DNA from: Euwallacea fornicatus
Taxonomy: Eukaryota; Arthropoda; Insecta; Coleoptera; Curculionidae
DNA: 64,000 bases
Direction of reading: 5' to 3'
Assembly (NCBI RefSeq): GCF_040115645.1
Contig: NW_027096037.1
Span: 434,001-498,000, forward strand
Part shown: one piece after another, positions 24,192 to 37,172 of the stretch
Layout of the letters: every line of letters starts with the position of its first letter
Numbering within the stretch: the stretch's first letter is position 1
The notes under the pieces: generated by a model
What the model was told of the DNA's origin: nothing
Databases searched by the model: none
The model's input: the letters and a program-made list of their open reading frames with translations, nothing else
Position numbers and translations under genes: made by a program

Positions 24192-27100
24192 GAATTTCCA
24201 AGAAAAATAGTACTTTGTGTACTCGAACACACAACTTTTGGGACTTTTCAAACTCTGAAACACGATAACTACGGAAAATGAGGACCAAATTCCTTAAACA
24301 AAGTGTCAAATTAATCAGCACTACGAGGCCTTTAAGATTCACAACACATCATCTTTGCATCTAGTTGAATTTCCAAGAAAAATAGTACTTTGTGTACTCG
24401 AACACACAACTTTTATGACTTTTCAAACTCTGAAACTCGATAACTACGGACAATTAGTACCAAATTCCTTAAACAATGTGTCAAATTAATCAGCTATACG
24501 AAGGCCTTTAAGATTCACAACACATCATCTTTGCATCTAGTTGAATTTCCAAGAAAAATAGTACTTTGTGTACTCGAACACACAACTTTTGGGACTTTTC
24601 AAACTCTGAAACACGATAACTACGGAAAATGAGGACCAAATTCCTTAAACAAAGTGTCAAATTAATCAGCACTACGAGGCCTTTAAGATTCACAACACAT
24701 CATCTTTGCATCTAGTTGAATTTCCAAGAAAAATAGTACTTTGTGTACTCGAACACACAACTTTTATGACTTTTCAAACTCTGAAACTCGATAACTACGG
24801 ACAATTAGTACCAAATTCCTTAAACAATGTGTCAAATTAATCAGCTATACGAAGGCCTTTAAGATTCACAACACATCAACTTTGCATCTAGTTGAATTTC
24901 CAAGAAAAATAGTACTTTGTGTACTCGAACACACAACTTTTATGACTTTTCAAACTCTGAAACTCGATAACTAAGGAAAATGAGTACCAAATTCCTTAAA
25001 CAAAGTGTCAAATTAATCAGCACTACGAGGCCTTTAAGATTCATAACACATCAACTTTGCATCTAGTTGAATTTCCAAGAAAAATAGTACTTTGTGTACT
25101 CGAACACACAACTTTTATGACTTTTCAAACTCTGAAACTCGATAACTACGGACAATTAGTACCAAATTCCTTAAACAATGTGTCAAATTAATCAGCTATA
25201 CGAAGGCCTTTAAGATTCACAACACATCAACTTTGCATCTAGTTGAATTTCCAAGAAAAATAGTACTTTGTGTACTCGAACCCACAACTTTTATGACTTT
25301 TCAAACTCTGAAACTCGATAACTACGGACAATTAGTACCAAATTCCTTAAACAATGTGTCAAATTAATCAGCTATACGAAGGCCTTTAAGATTCACAACA
25401 CATCAACTTTGCATCTAGTTGAATTTCCAAGAAAAATAGTACTTTGTGTACTCGAACACACAACTTTTGGGACTTTTCAAACTCTGAAACACGATAACTA
25501 CGGAAAATGAGGACCAAATTCCTTAAACAAAGTGTCAAATTAATCAGCTCTTCGAGGCCTTTAAAATGTCACAACACATCATCTTTGCATCTTGATGAAT
25601 TTCCAAGAAAAATAGTACTTTGTGTACTCGAACACACAACTTTTGGGACTTTTCAAATACTGAAACTCGATAACTACGGAAAATGAGGACCAAATTCCTT
25701 AAACAAAGTGTCAAATTAATCAGCACTACGAGGCCTTTAAGATTCACAACACATCATCTTTGCATCTAGTTGAATTTCCAAGAAAAATAGTACTTTGTGT
25801 ACTCGAACACACAACTTTTGGGACTTTTCAAACTCTGAAACACGATAACTACGGAAAATGAGGACCAAATTCCTTAAACAAAGTGTCAAATTAATCAGCA
25901 CTACGAGGCCTTTAAGATTCACAACACATCAACTTTGCATCTAGTTGAATTGCCAAGGAAAATAGTACTTTGTGCACTCGAACACACAACTTTTGGGGCT
26001 TTTCAAATACTGAAACTCGATAACTACGGAAAATTAGGACCAAATTCCTTAAACAAAGTGTCAAATTAATCAGCACTACGAGGCCTTTAAGATTCACAAC
26101 ACATCATCTTTGCATCTAGTTGAATTTCCAAGAAAAATAGTACTTTGTGTACTCGAACACACAACTTTTGGGACTTTTCAAACTCTGAAACACGATAACT
26201 ACGGAAAATGAGGACCAAATTCCTTAAACAAAGTGTCAAATTAATCAGCACTACGAGGCCTTTAAGATTCACAACACATCATCTTTGCATCTAGTTGAAT
26301 TTCCAAGAAAAATAGTACTTTGTGTACTCGAACACACAACTTTTATGACTTTTCAAACTCTGAAACTCGATAACTACGGACAATTAGTACCAAATTCCTT
26401 AAACAATGTGTCAAATTAATCAGCTATACGAAGGCCTTTAAGATTCACAACACATCATCTTTGCATCTAGTTGAATTTCCAAGAAAAATAGTACTTTGTG
26501 TACTCGAACACACAACTTTTGGGACTTTTCAAACTCTGAAACACGATAACTACGGAAAATGAGGACCAAATTCCTTAAACAAAGTGTCAAATTAATCAGC
26601 ACTACGAGGCCTTTAAGATTCACAACACATCATCTTTGCATCTAGTTGAATTTCCAAGAAAAATAGTACTTTGTGTACTCGAACACACAACTTTTATGAC
26701 TTTTCAAACTCTGAAACTCGATAACTACGGACAATTAGTACCAAATTCCTTAAACAATGTGTCAAATTAATCAGCTATACGAAGGCCTTTAAGATTCACA
26801 ACACATCAACTTTGCATCTAGTTGAATTTCCAAGAAAAATAGTACTTTGTGTACTCGAACACACAACTTTTATGACTTTTCAAACTCTGAAACTCGATAA
26901 CTAAGGAAAATGAGTACCAAATTCCTTAAACAAAGTGTCAAATTAATCAGCACTACGAGGCCTTTAAGATTCATAACACATCAACTTTGCATCTAGTTGA
27001 ATTTCCAAGAAAAATAGTACTTTGTGTACTCGAACACACAACTTTTATGACTTTTCAAACTCTGAAACTCGATAACTACGGACAATTAGTACCAAATTCC

Positions 27101-27526
27101 TTAAACAATGTGTCAAATTAATCAGCTATACGAAGGCCTTTAAGATTCACAACACATCAACTTTGCATCTAGTTGAATTTCCAAGAAAAATAGTACTTTG
27201 TGTACTCGAACCCACAACTTTTATGACTTTTCAAACTCTGAAACTCGATAACTACGGACAATTAGTACCAAATTCCTTAAACAATGTGTCAAATTAATCA
27301 GCTATACGAAGGCCTTTAAGATTCACAACACATCAACTTTGCATCTAGTTGAATTTCCAAGAAAAATAGTACTTTGTGTACTCGAACACACAACTTTTGG
27401 GACTTTTCAAACTCTGAAACACGATAACTACGGAAAATGAGGACCAAATTCCTTAAACAAAGTGTCAAATTAATCAGCTCTTCGAGGCCTTTAAAATGTC
27501 ACAACACATCATCTTTGCATCTTGAT
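23667..27526 (+). repeat. 11-mer tandem duplication (2 x 1930 bp)
   Basis: S1 S3 S5 S3 S8 S3 S8 S7 S8 S10 S3q occurs at 23667-25596 and 25597-27526. The one difference I noticed is ACTCAATAAC (S5 at 24017) against ACTCGATAAC (S5 at 25947). The 11-mer sits between the two copies of the 5437-bp offset repeat and overlaps their ends, so it formed by duplication within that region. Confidence 0.93.
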
Positions 27527-29628
27527 GAATTTCCAAGAAAAATAGTACTTTGTGTACTCGAACACACAACTTTTGGGACTTTTCAAATACTGAAACTCGA
27601 TAACTACGGAAAATGAGGACCAAATTCCTTAAACAAAGTGTCAAATTAATCAGCACTACGAGGCCTTTAAGATTCATAACACATCAACTTTGCATCTAGT
27701 TGAATTTCCAAGAAAAATAGTACTTTGTGTACTCGAACACACAACTTTTGGGACTTTTCAAATACTGAAACTCGATAACTACGGAAAATGAGGACCAAAT
27801 TCCTTAAACAAAGTGTCAAATTAATCAGCACTACGAGGCCTTTAAGATTCGTAACACATCAACTTTGCATCTAGTTGAATTTCCAAGAAAAATAGTACTT
27901 TGTGTACTCGAACACACAACTTTTATGACTTTTCAAACTCTGAAACTCGATAACTACGGACAATTAGTACCAAATTCCTTAAACAATGTGTCAAATTAAT
28001 CAGCTATACGAAGGCCTTTAAGATTCACAACACATCAACTTTGCATCTAGTTGAATTTCCAAGAAAAATAGTACTTTGTGTACTCGAACCCACAACTTTT
28101 ATGACTTTTCAAACTCTGAAACTCGATAACTACGGACAATTAGTACCAAATTCCTTAAACAATGTGTCAAATTAATCAGCTATACGAAGGCCTTTAAGAT
28201 TCACAACACATCAACTTTGCATCTAGTTGAATTTCCAAGAAAAATAGTACTTTGTGTACTCGAACACACAACTTTTGGGACTTTTCAAACTCTGAAACAC
28301 GATAACTACGGAAAATGAGGACCAAATTCCTTAAACAAAGTGTCAAATTAATCAGCACTACGAGGCCTTTAAGATTCACAACACATCAACTTTGCATCTA
28401 GTTGAATTTCCAAGAAAAATAGTACTTTGTGTACTCGAACACACAACTTTTGGGACTTTTCAAATACTGAAACTCGATAACTACGGAAAATGAGGACCAA
28501 ATTCCTTAAACAAAGTGTCAAATTAATCAGCACTACGAGGCCTTTAAGATTCACAACACATCAAATTTGCATCTAGTTGAATTTCCAAGAAAAATAGTAC
28601 TTTGTGTACTCGAACACACAACTTTTGGGGCTTTTCAAATACTGAAACTCGATAACTACGGAAAATGAGGACCAAATTCCTTAAACAAAGTGTCAAATTA
28701 ATCAGCACTACGAGGCCTTTAAGATTCACAACACATCAAATTTGCATCTAGTTGAATTTCCAAGAAAAATAGTACTTTGTGTACTCGAACACACAACTTT
28801 TGGGGCTTTTCAAATACTGAAACTCGATAACTACGGAAAATGAGGACCAAATTCCTTAAACAATGTGTCAAATTAATCAGCTATACGTGGCCTTTAACAT
28901 TCACAACTCATTATCTTTGCATCTAGTTGAGTTTCCAAGAAAAATAGTAGTTTGAGTACTCGAACTCACAACTTTTGGGGCTTTTCAAATACTGAAACTC
29001 GATAACTACGGAAAATGAGGACCAAATAAATTAAACAAAGTGTCAAATTAATCAGCACTACGAGGCCTTTAAGATTCACAACACATCATCTTTGCATCTA
29101 GTTGAATTTCCAAGAAAAATAGTACTTTGTGTACTCGAACACACAACTTTTGGGACTTTTCAAATACTGAAACTCGATAACTACGGAAAATGAGGACCAA
29201 ATTCCTTAAACAAAGTGTCAAATTAATCAGCACTACGAGGCCTTTAAGATTCACAACACATCATCTTTGCATCTAGTTGAATTTCCAAGAAAAATAGTAC
29301 TTTGTGTACTCGAACACACAACTTTTGGGACTTTTCAAACTCTGAAACACGATAACTACGGAAAATGAGGACCAAATTCCTTAAACAAAGTGTCAAATTA
29401 ATCAGCACTACGAGGCCTTTAAGATTCACAACACATCAACTTTGCATCTAGTTGAATTGCCAAGGAAAATAGTACTTTGTGCACTCGAACACACAACTTT
29501 TGGGGCTTTTCAAATACTGAAACTCGATAACTACGGAAAATTAGGACCAAATTCCTTAAACAAAGTGTCAAATTAATCAGCACTACGAGGCCTTTAAGAT
29601 TCACAACACATCATCTTTGCATCTAGTT
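26999..29628 (+). repeat. 15-monomer block, copy B of the 5437-bp offset repeat
   Basis: It has the same class order as 21562-24191. Its first three monomers (S8 S10 S3q) are also the end of the second 11-mer copy. It holds the third S1-S4-S4-S6 cassette at 28404-29103, with TTTAACATTC and TAGTAGTTTGAG as in copy A. Confidence 0.9.
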
Positions 29629-31209
29629 GAATTTCCAAGAAAAATAGTACTTTGTGTACTCGAACCCACAACTTTTATGACTTTTCAAACTCTGAAACTC
29701 GATAACTACGGAAAATGAGTACCAAATTCCTTAAACAAAGTGTCAAATTAATCAGCTCTTCGAGGCCTTTAAAATGTCACAACACATCATCTTTGCATCT
29801 TGATGAATTTCCAAGAAAAATAGTACTTTGTGTACTCGAACACACAACTTTTGGGACTTTTCAAATACTGAAACTCGATAACTACGGAAAATGAGGTCCA
29901 AATTCCTTAAACAAAGTGTCAAATTAATCAGCACTACGAGGCCTTTAAGATTCACAACACATCAACTTTGCATCTAGTTGAATTTCCAAGAAAAATAGTA
30001 CTTTGTGTACTCGAACCCACAACTTTTATGACTTTTCAAACTCTGAAACTCGATAACTACGGAAAATGAGTACCAAATTCCTTAAACAAAGTGTCAAATT
30101 AATCAGCTCTTCGAGGCCTTTAAAATGTCACAACACATCATCTTTGCATCTTGATGAATTTCCAAGAAAAATAGTACTTTGTGTACTCGAACACACAACT
30201 TTTGGGACTTTTCAAATACTGAAACTCGATAACTACGGAAAATGAGGACCAAATTCCTTAAACAAAGTGTCAAATTAATCAGCTATACGAAGGCCTTTAA
30301 GATTCACAACACATCAACTTTGCATCTAGTTGAATTTCCAAGAAAAATAGTACTTTGTGTACTCGAACCCACAACTTTTATGACTTTTCAAACTCTGAAA
30401 CTCGATAACTACGGAAAATGAGTACCAAATTCCTTAAACAAAGTGTCAAATTAATCAGCTCTTCGAGGCCTTTAAAATGTCACAACACATCATCTTTGCA
30501 TCTTGATGAATTTCCAAGAAAAATAGTACTTTGTGTACTCGAACACACAACTTTTGGGACTTTTCAAATACTGAAACTCGATAATTACGGAAAATGAGGA
30601 CCAAATTCCTTAAACAAAGTGTCAAATTAATCAGCACTACGAGGCCTTTAAGATTCACAACACATCATCTTTGCATCTAGTTGAATTTCCAAGAAAAATA
30701 GTACTTTGTGTACTCGAACACACAACTTTTGGGCCTTTTCAAATACTGAAACTCGATAACTACGGAAAATGAGTACCAAATTCCTTAAACAAAGTGTCAA
30801 ATTAATCAGCACTACGAGGCCTTTAAGATTCACAACACATCATCTTTGCATCTAGTTGAATTTCCAAGAAAAATAGTACTTTGTGTACTCGAACACACAA
30901 CTTTTATGACTTTTCAAACTCTGAAACTCGATAACTACGGACAATTAGTACCAAATTCCTTAAACAATGTGTCAAATTAATCAGCTATACGAAGGCCTTT
31001 AAGATTCACAACACATCAACTTTGCATCTAGTTGAATTTCCAAGAAAAATAGTACTTTGTGTACTCGAACCCACAACTTTTATGACTTTTCAAACTCTGA
31101 AACTCGATAACTACGGAAAATGAGTACCAAATTCCTTAAACAAAGTGTCAAATTAATCAGCTCTTCGAGGCCTTTAAAATGTCACAACACATCATCTTTG
31201 CATCTTGAT
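29629..31209 (+). repeat. S9q/S1-rich segment with a 1230-bp offset repeat
   Basis: Class order is S9q S1 S9q S1y S9q S1 S2 S8 S9q. The S1 monomer at 30156 is unusual in carrying the GCTATACGAAGG tail with CAAAGTG, a new combination that marks this neighbourhood (also at 31386 and 32965). Monomers 29980-30857 recur at 31210-32087. Private changes are GAGGTCC near 29896 and ATAATTACGG near 30585. Confidence 0.87.
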
Positions 31210-34200
31210 GAATTTCCAAGAAAAATAGTACTTTGTGTACTCGAACCCACAACTTTTATGACTTTTCAAACTCTGAAACTCGATAACTACGGAAAATGAG
31301 TACCAAATTCCTTAAACAAAGTGTCAAATTAATCAGCTCTTCGAGGCCTTTAAAATGTCACAACACATCATCTTTGCATCTTGATGAATTTCCAAGAAAA
31401 ATAGTACTTTGTGTACTCGAACACACAACTTTTGGGACTTTTCAAATACTGAAACTCGATAACTACGGAAAATGAGGACCAAATTCCTTAAACAAAGTGT
31501 CAAATTAATCAGCTATACGAAGGCCTTTAAGATTCACAACACATCAACTTTGCATCTAGTTGAATTTCCAAGAAAAATAGTACTTTGTGTACTCGAACCC
31601 ACAACTTTTATGACTTTTCAAACTCTGAAACTCGATAACTACGGAAAATGAGTACCAAATTCCTTAAACAAAGTGTCAAATTAATCAGCTCTTCGAGGCC
31701 TTTAAAATGTCACAACACATCATCTTTGCATCTTGATGAATTTCCAAGAAAAATAGTACTTTGTGTACTCGAACACACAACTTTTGGGACTTTTCAAATA
31801 CTGAAACTCGATAACTACGGAAAATGAGGACCAAATTCCTTAAACAAAGTGTCAAATTAATCAGCACTACGAGGCCTTTAAGATTCACAACACATCATCT
31901 TTGCATCTAGTTGAATTTCCAAGAAAAATAGTACTTTGTGTACTCGAACACACAACTTTTGGGCCTTTTCAAATACTGAAACTCGATAACTACGGAAAAT
32001 GAGTACCAAATTCCTTAAACAAAGTGTCAAATTAATCAGCACTACGAGGCCTTTAAGATTCACAACACATCAACTTTGCATCTAGTTGAATTTCCAAGAA
32101 AAATAGTACTTTGTGTACTCGAACACACAACTTTTGGGCCTTTTCAAATACTGAAACTCGATAACTACGGAAAATGAGTACCAAATTCCTTAAACAAAGT
32201 GTCAAATTAATCAGCACTACGAGGCCTTTAAGATTCACAACGCATCAACTTTGCATCTAGTTGAATTTCCAAGAAAAATAGTACTTTGTGTACTCGAACA
32301 CACAACTTTTGGGACTTTTCAAACTCTGAAACACGATAACTACGGAAAATGAGGACCAAATTCCTTAAACAAAGTGTCAAATTAATCAGCACTACGAGGC
32401 CTTTAAGATTCACAACACATCATCTTTGCATCTAGTTGAATTTCCAAGAAAAATAGTACTTTGTGTACTCGAACACACAACTTTTGGGACTTTTCAAACT
32501 CTGAAACACGATAACTACGGAAAATGAGGACCAAATTCCTTAAACAAAGTGTCAAATTAATCAGCACTACGAGGCCTTTAAGATTCACAACACATCAACT
32601 TTGCATCTAGTTGAATTGCCAAGGAAAATAGTACTTTGTGCACTCGAACACACAACTTTTATGACTTTTCAAACTCTGAAACTCGATAACTACGGAAAAT
32701 GAGTACCAAATTCCTTAAACAAAGTGTCAAATTAATCAGCTCTTCGAGGCCTTTAAAATGTCACAACACATCATCTTTGCATCTTGATGAATTTCCAAGA
32801 AAAATAGTACTTTGTGTACTCGAACCCACAACTTTTATGACTTTTCAAACTCTGAAACTCGATAACTACGGAAAATGAGTACCAAATTCCTTAAACAAAG
32901 TGTCAAATTAATCAGCTCTTCGAGGCCTTTAAAATGTCACAACACATCATCTTTGCATCTTGATGAATTTCCAAGAAAAATAGTACTTTGTGTACTCGAA
33001 CACACAACTTTTGGGACTTTTCAAATACTGAAACTCGATAACTACGGAAAATGAGGACCAAATTCCTTAAACAAAGTGTCAAATTAATCAGCTATACGAA
33101 GGCCTTTAAGATTCACAACACATCAACTTTGCATCTAGTTGAATTTCCAAGAAAAATAGTACTTTGTGTACTCGAACCCACAACTTTTATGACTTTTCAA
33201 ACTCTGAAACTCGATAACTACGGAAAATGAGTACCAAATTCCTTAAACAAAGTGTCAAATTAATCAGCTCTTCGAGGCCTTTAAAATGTCACAACACATC
33301 ATCTTTGCATCTTGATGAATTTCCAAGAAAAATAGTACTTTGTGTACTCGAACACACAACTTTTGGGACTTTTCAAATACTGAAACTCGATAACTACGGA
33401 AAATGAGGACCAAATTCCTTAAACAAAGTGTCAAATTAATCAGCACTACGAGGCCTTTAAGATTCACAACACATCATCTTTGCATCTAGTTGAATTTCCA
33501 AGAAAAATAGTACTTTGTGTACTCGAACACACAACTTTTGGGCCTTTTCAAATACTGAAACTCGATAACTACGGAAAATGAGTACCAAATTCCTTAAACA
33601 AAGTGTCAAATTAATCAGCACTACGAGGCCTTTAAGATTCACAACACATCAACTTTGCATCTAGTTGAATTTCCAAGAAAAATAGTACTTTGTGTACTCG
33701 AACACACAACTTTTGGGCCTTTTCAAATACTGAAACTCGATAACTACGGAAAATGAGTACCAAATTCCTTAAACAAAGTGTCAAATTAATCAGCACTACG
33801 AGGCCTTTAAGATTCACAACGCATCAACTTTGCATCTAGTTGAATTTCCAAGAAAAATAGTACTTTGTGTACTCGAACACACAACTTTTGGGACTTTTCA
33901 AACTCTGAAACACGATAACTACGGAAAATGAGGACCAAATTCCTTAAACAAAGTGTCAAATTAATCAGCACTACGAGGCCTTTAAGATTCACAACACATC
34001 ATCTTTGCATCTAGTTGAATTTCCAAGAAAAATAGTACTTTGTGTACTCGAACACACAACTTTTGGGACTTTTCAAACTCTGAAACACGATAACTACGGA
34101 AAATGAGGACCAAATTCCTTAAACAAAGTGTCAAATTAATCAGCACTACGAGGCCTTTAAGATTCACAACACATCAACTTTGCATCTAGTTGAATTGCCA

Positions 34201-34366
34201 AGGAAAATAGTACTTTGTGCACTCGAACACACAACTTTTGGGGCTTTTCAAATACTGAAACTCGATAACTACGGAAAATTAGGACCAAATTCCTTAAACA
34301 AAGTGTCAAATTAATCAGCACTACGAGGCCTTTAAGATTCACAACACATCATCTTTGCATCTAGTT
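31210..34366 (+). repeat. Nine-monomer tandem duplication (1579 + 1578 bp)
   Basis: S9q S1y S9q S1 S2 S2 S3 S3 and then an S5 position occurs at 31210-32788 and 32789-34366. In copy 1 the S5 position is an S5/S7q chimera; in copy 2 it is a full S5. The one-base length difference comes from the chimera's q tail. Confidence 0.91.
32613..32788 (+). repeat. S5/S7q chimeric monomer
   Basis: It begins as S5 (GCCAAGG, GTGCACT to about 32646) and switches to S7q (ATGAC from 32661, ACTCTG, GAGTACC, GCTCTTCG tail). The switch falls in the shared CACAACTTTT tract. This is a direct trace of unequal crossover or conversion inside a monomer. Confidence 0.88.
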
Positions 34367-37172
34367 GAATTTCCAAGAAAAATAGTACTTTGTGTACTCG
34401 AACACACAACTTTTGGGACTTTTCAAACTCTGAAACACGATAACTACGGAAAATGAGGACCAAATTCCTTAAACAAAATGTCAAATTAATCAGCACTACG
34501 AGGCCTTTAAGATTCACAACACATCATCTTTGCATCTAGTTGAATTTCCAAGAAAAATAGTACTTTGTGTACTCGAAAACACAACTTTTATGACTTTTCA
34601 AACTCTGAAACTCGATAACTACGGACAATTAGTACCAAATTCCTTAAACAATGTGTCAAATTAATCAGCTATACGAAGGCCTTTAAGATTCACAACACAT
34701 CAATTTTGCATCTAGTTGAATTTCCAAGAAAAATAGTACTTTGTGTACTCGAACCCACAACTTTTATGACTTTTCAAACTCTGAAACTCGATAACTACGG
34801 AAAATGAGTACCAAATTCCTTAAACAAAGTGTCAAATTAATCAGCTCTTCGATGCCTTTAAAATGTCACAACACATCATCTTTGCATCTTGATGAATTTC
34901 CAAGAAAAATAGTACTTTGTGTACTCGAACACACAACTTTTGGGACTTTTCAAATACTGAAACTCGATAACTACGGAAAATGAGGACCAAATTCCTTAAA
35001 CAAAGTGTCAAATTAATCAGCACTACGAGGCCTTTAAGATTCATAACACATCAACTTTGCATCTAGTTGAATTTCCAAGAAAAATAGTACTTTGTGTACT
35101 CGAACACACAACTTTTATGACTTTTCAAACTCTGAAACTCGATAACTACGGACAATTAGTACCAAATTCCTTAAACAATGTGTCAAATTAATCAGCTATA
35201 CGAAGGCCTTTAAGATTCACAACACATCAACTTTGCATCTAGTTGAATTTCCAAGAAAAATAGTACTTTGTGTACTCGAACACACAACTTTTGGGACTTT
35301 TCAAATACTGAAACTCGATAACTACGGAAAATGAGGACCAAATTCCTTAAACAAAGTGTCAAATTAATCAGCACTACGAGGCCTTTAAGATTCACAACAC
35401 ATCATCTTTGCATCTAGTTGAATTTCCAAGAAAAATAGTACTTTGTGTACTCGAACACACAACTTTTGGGCCTTTTCAAATACTGAAACTCGATAACTAC
35501 GGAAAATGAGTACCAAATTCCTTAAACAAAGTGTCAAATTAATCAGCACTACGAGGCCTTTAAGATTCACAACACATCAACTTTGCATCTAGTTGAATTT
35601 CCAAGAAAAATAGTACTTTGTGTACTCGAACACACAACTTTTGGGCCTTTTCAAATACTGAAACTCGATAACTACGGAAAATGAGTACCAAATTCCTTAA
35701 ACAAAGTGTCAAATTAATCAGCACTACGAGGCCTTTAAGATTCACAACGCATCAACTTTGCATCTAGTTGAATTTCCAAGAAAAATAGTACTTTGTGTAC
35801 TCGAACACACAACTTTTGGGACTTTTCAAACTCTGAAACACGATAACTACGGAAAATGAGGACCAAATTCCTTAAACAAAGTGTCAAATTAATCAGCACT
35901 ACGAGGCCTTTAAGATTCACAACACATCATCTTTGCATCTAGTTGAATTTCCAAGAAAAATAGTACTTTGTGTACTCGAACACACAACTTTTGGGACTTT
36001 TCAAACTCTGAAACACGATAACTACGGAAAATGAGGACCAAATTCCTTAAACAAAGTGTCAAATTAATCAGCACTACGAGGCCTTTAAGATTCACAACAC
36101 ATCAACTTTGCATCTAGTTGAATTGCCAAGGAAAATAGTACTTTGTGCACTCGAACACACAACTTTTGGGGCTTTTCAAATACTGAAACTCGATAACTAC
36201 GGAAAATTAGGACCAAATTCCTTAAACAAAGTGTCAAATTAATCAGCACTACGAGGCCTTTAAGATTCACAACACATCATCTTTGCATCTAGTTGAATTT
36301 CCAAGAAAAATAGTACTTTGTGTACTCGAACACACAACTTTTGGGACTTTTCAAACTCTGAAACACGATAACTACGGAAAATGAGGACCAAATTCCTTAA
36401 ACAAAATGTCAAATTAATCAGCACTACGAGGCCTTTAAGATTCACAACACATCATCTTTGCATCTAGTTGAATTTCCAAGAAAAATAGTACTTTGTGTAC
36501 TCGAAAACACAACTTTTATGACTTTTCAAACTCTGAAACTCGATAACTACGGACAATTAGTACCAAATTCCTTAAACAATGTGTCAAATTAATCAGCTAT
36601 ACGAAGGCCTTTAAGATTCACAACACATCAATTTTGCATCTAGTTGAATTTCCAAGAAAAATAGTACTTTGTGTACTCGAACCCACAACTTTTATGACTT
36701 TTCAAACTCTGAAACTCGATAACTACGGAAAATGAGTACCAAATTCCTTAAACAAAGTGTCAAATTAATCAGCTCTTCGATGCCTTTAAAATGTCACAAC
36801 ACATCATCTTTGCATCTTGATGAATTTCCAAGAAAAATAGTACTTTGTGTACTCGAACACACAACTTTTGGGACTTTTCAAATACTGAAACTCGATAACT
36901 ACGGAAAATGAGGACCAAATTCCTTAAACAAAGTGTCAAATTAATCAGCACTACGAGGCCTTTAAGATTCATAACACATCAACTTTGCATCTAGTTGAAT
37001 TTCCAAGAAAAATAGTACTTTGTGTACTCGAACACACAACTTTTATGACTTTTCAAACTCTGAAACTCGATAACTACGGACAATTAGTACCAAATTCCTT
37101 AAACAATGTGTCAAATTAATCAGCTATACGAAGGCCTTTAAGATTCACAACACATCAACTTTGCATCTAGTT
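33317..37172 (+). repeat. 11-mer tandem duplication (2 x 1928 bp)
   Basis: S1 S2 S2 S3 S3 S5 S3 S8 S9q S1 S8 occurs at 33317-35244 and 35245-37172. Both copies carry the same private variants: CAAAATGTC, CGAAAACAC, CATCAATTTTGC and TTCGATGCC. I noticed no internal difference, so this is probably the youngest duplication in the window. It starts inside the preceding nine-mer. Confidence 0.94.
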
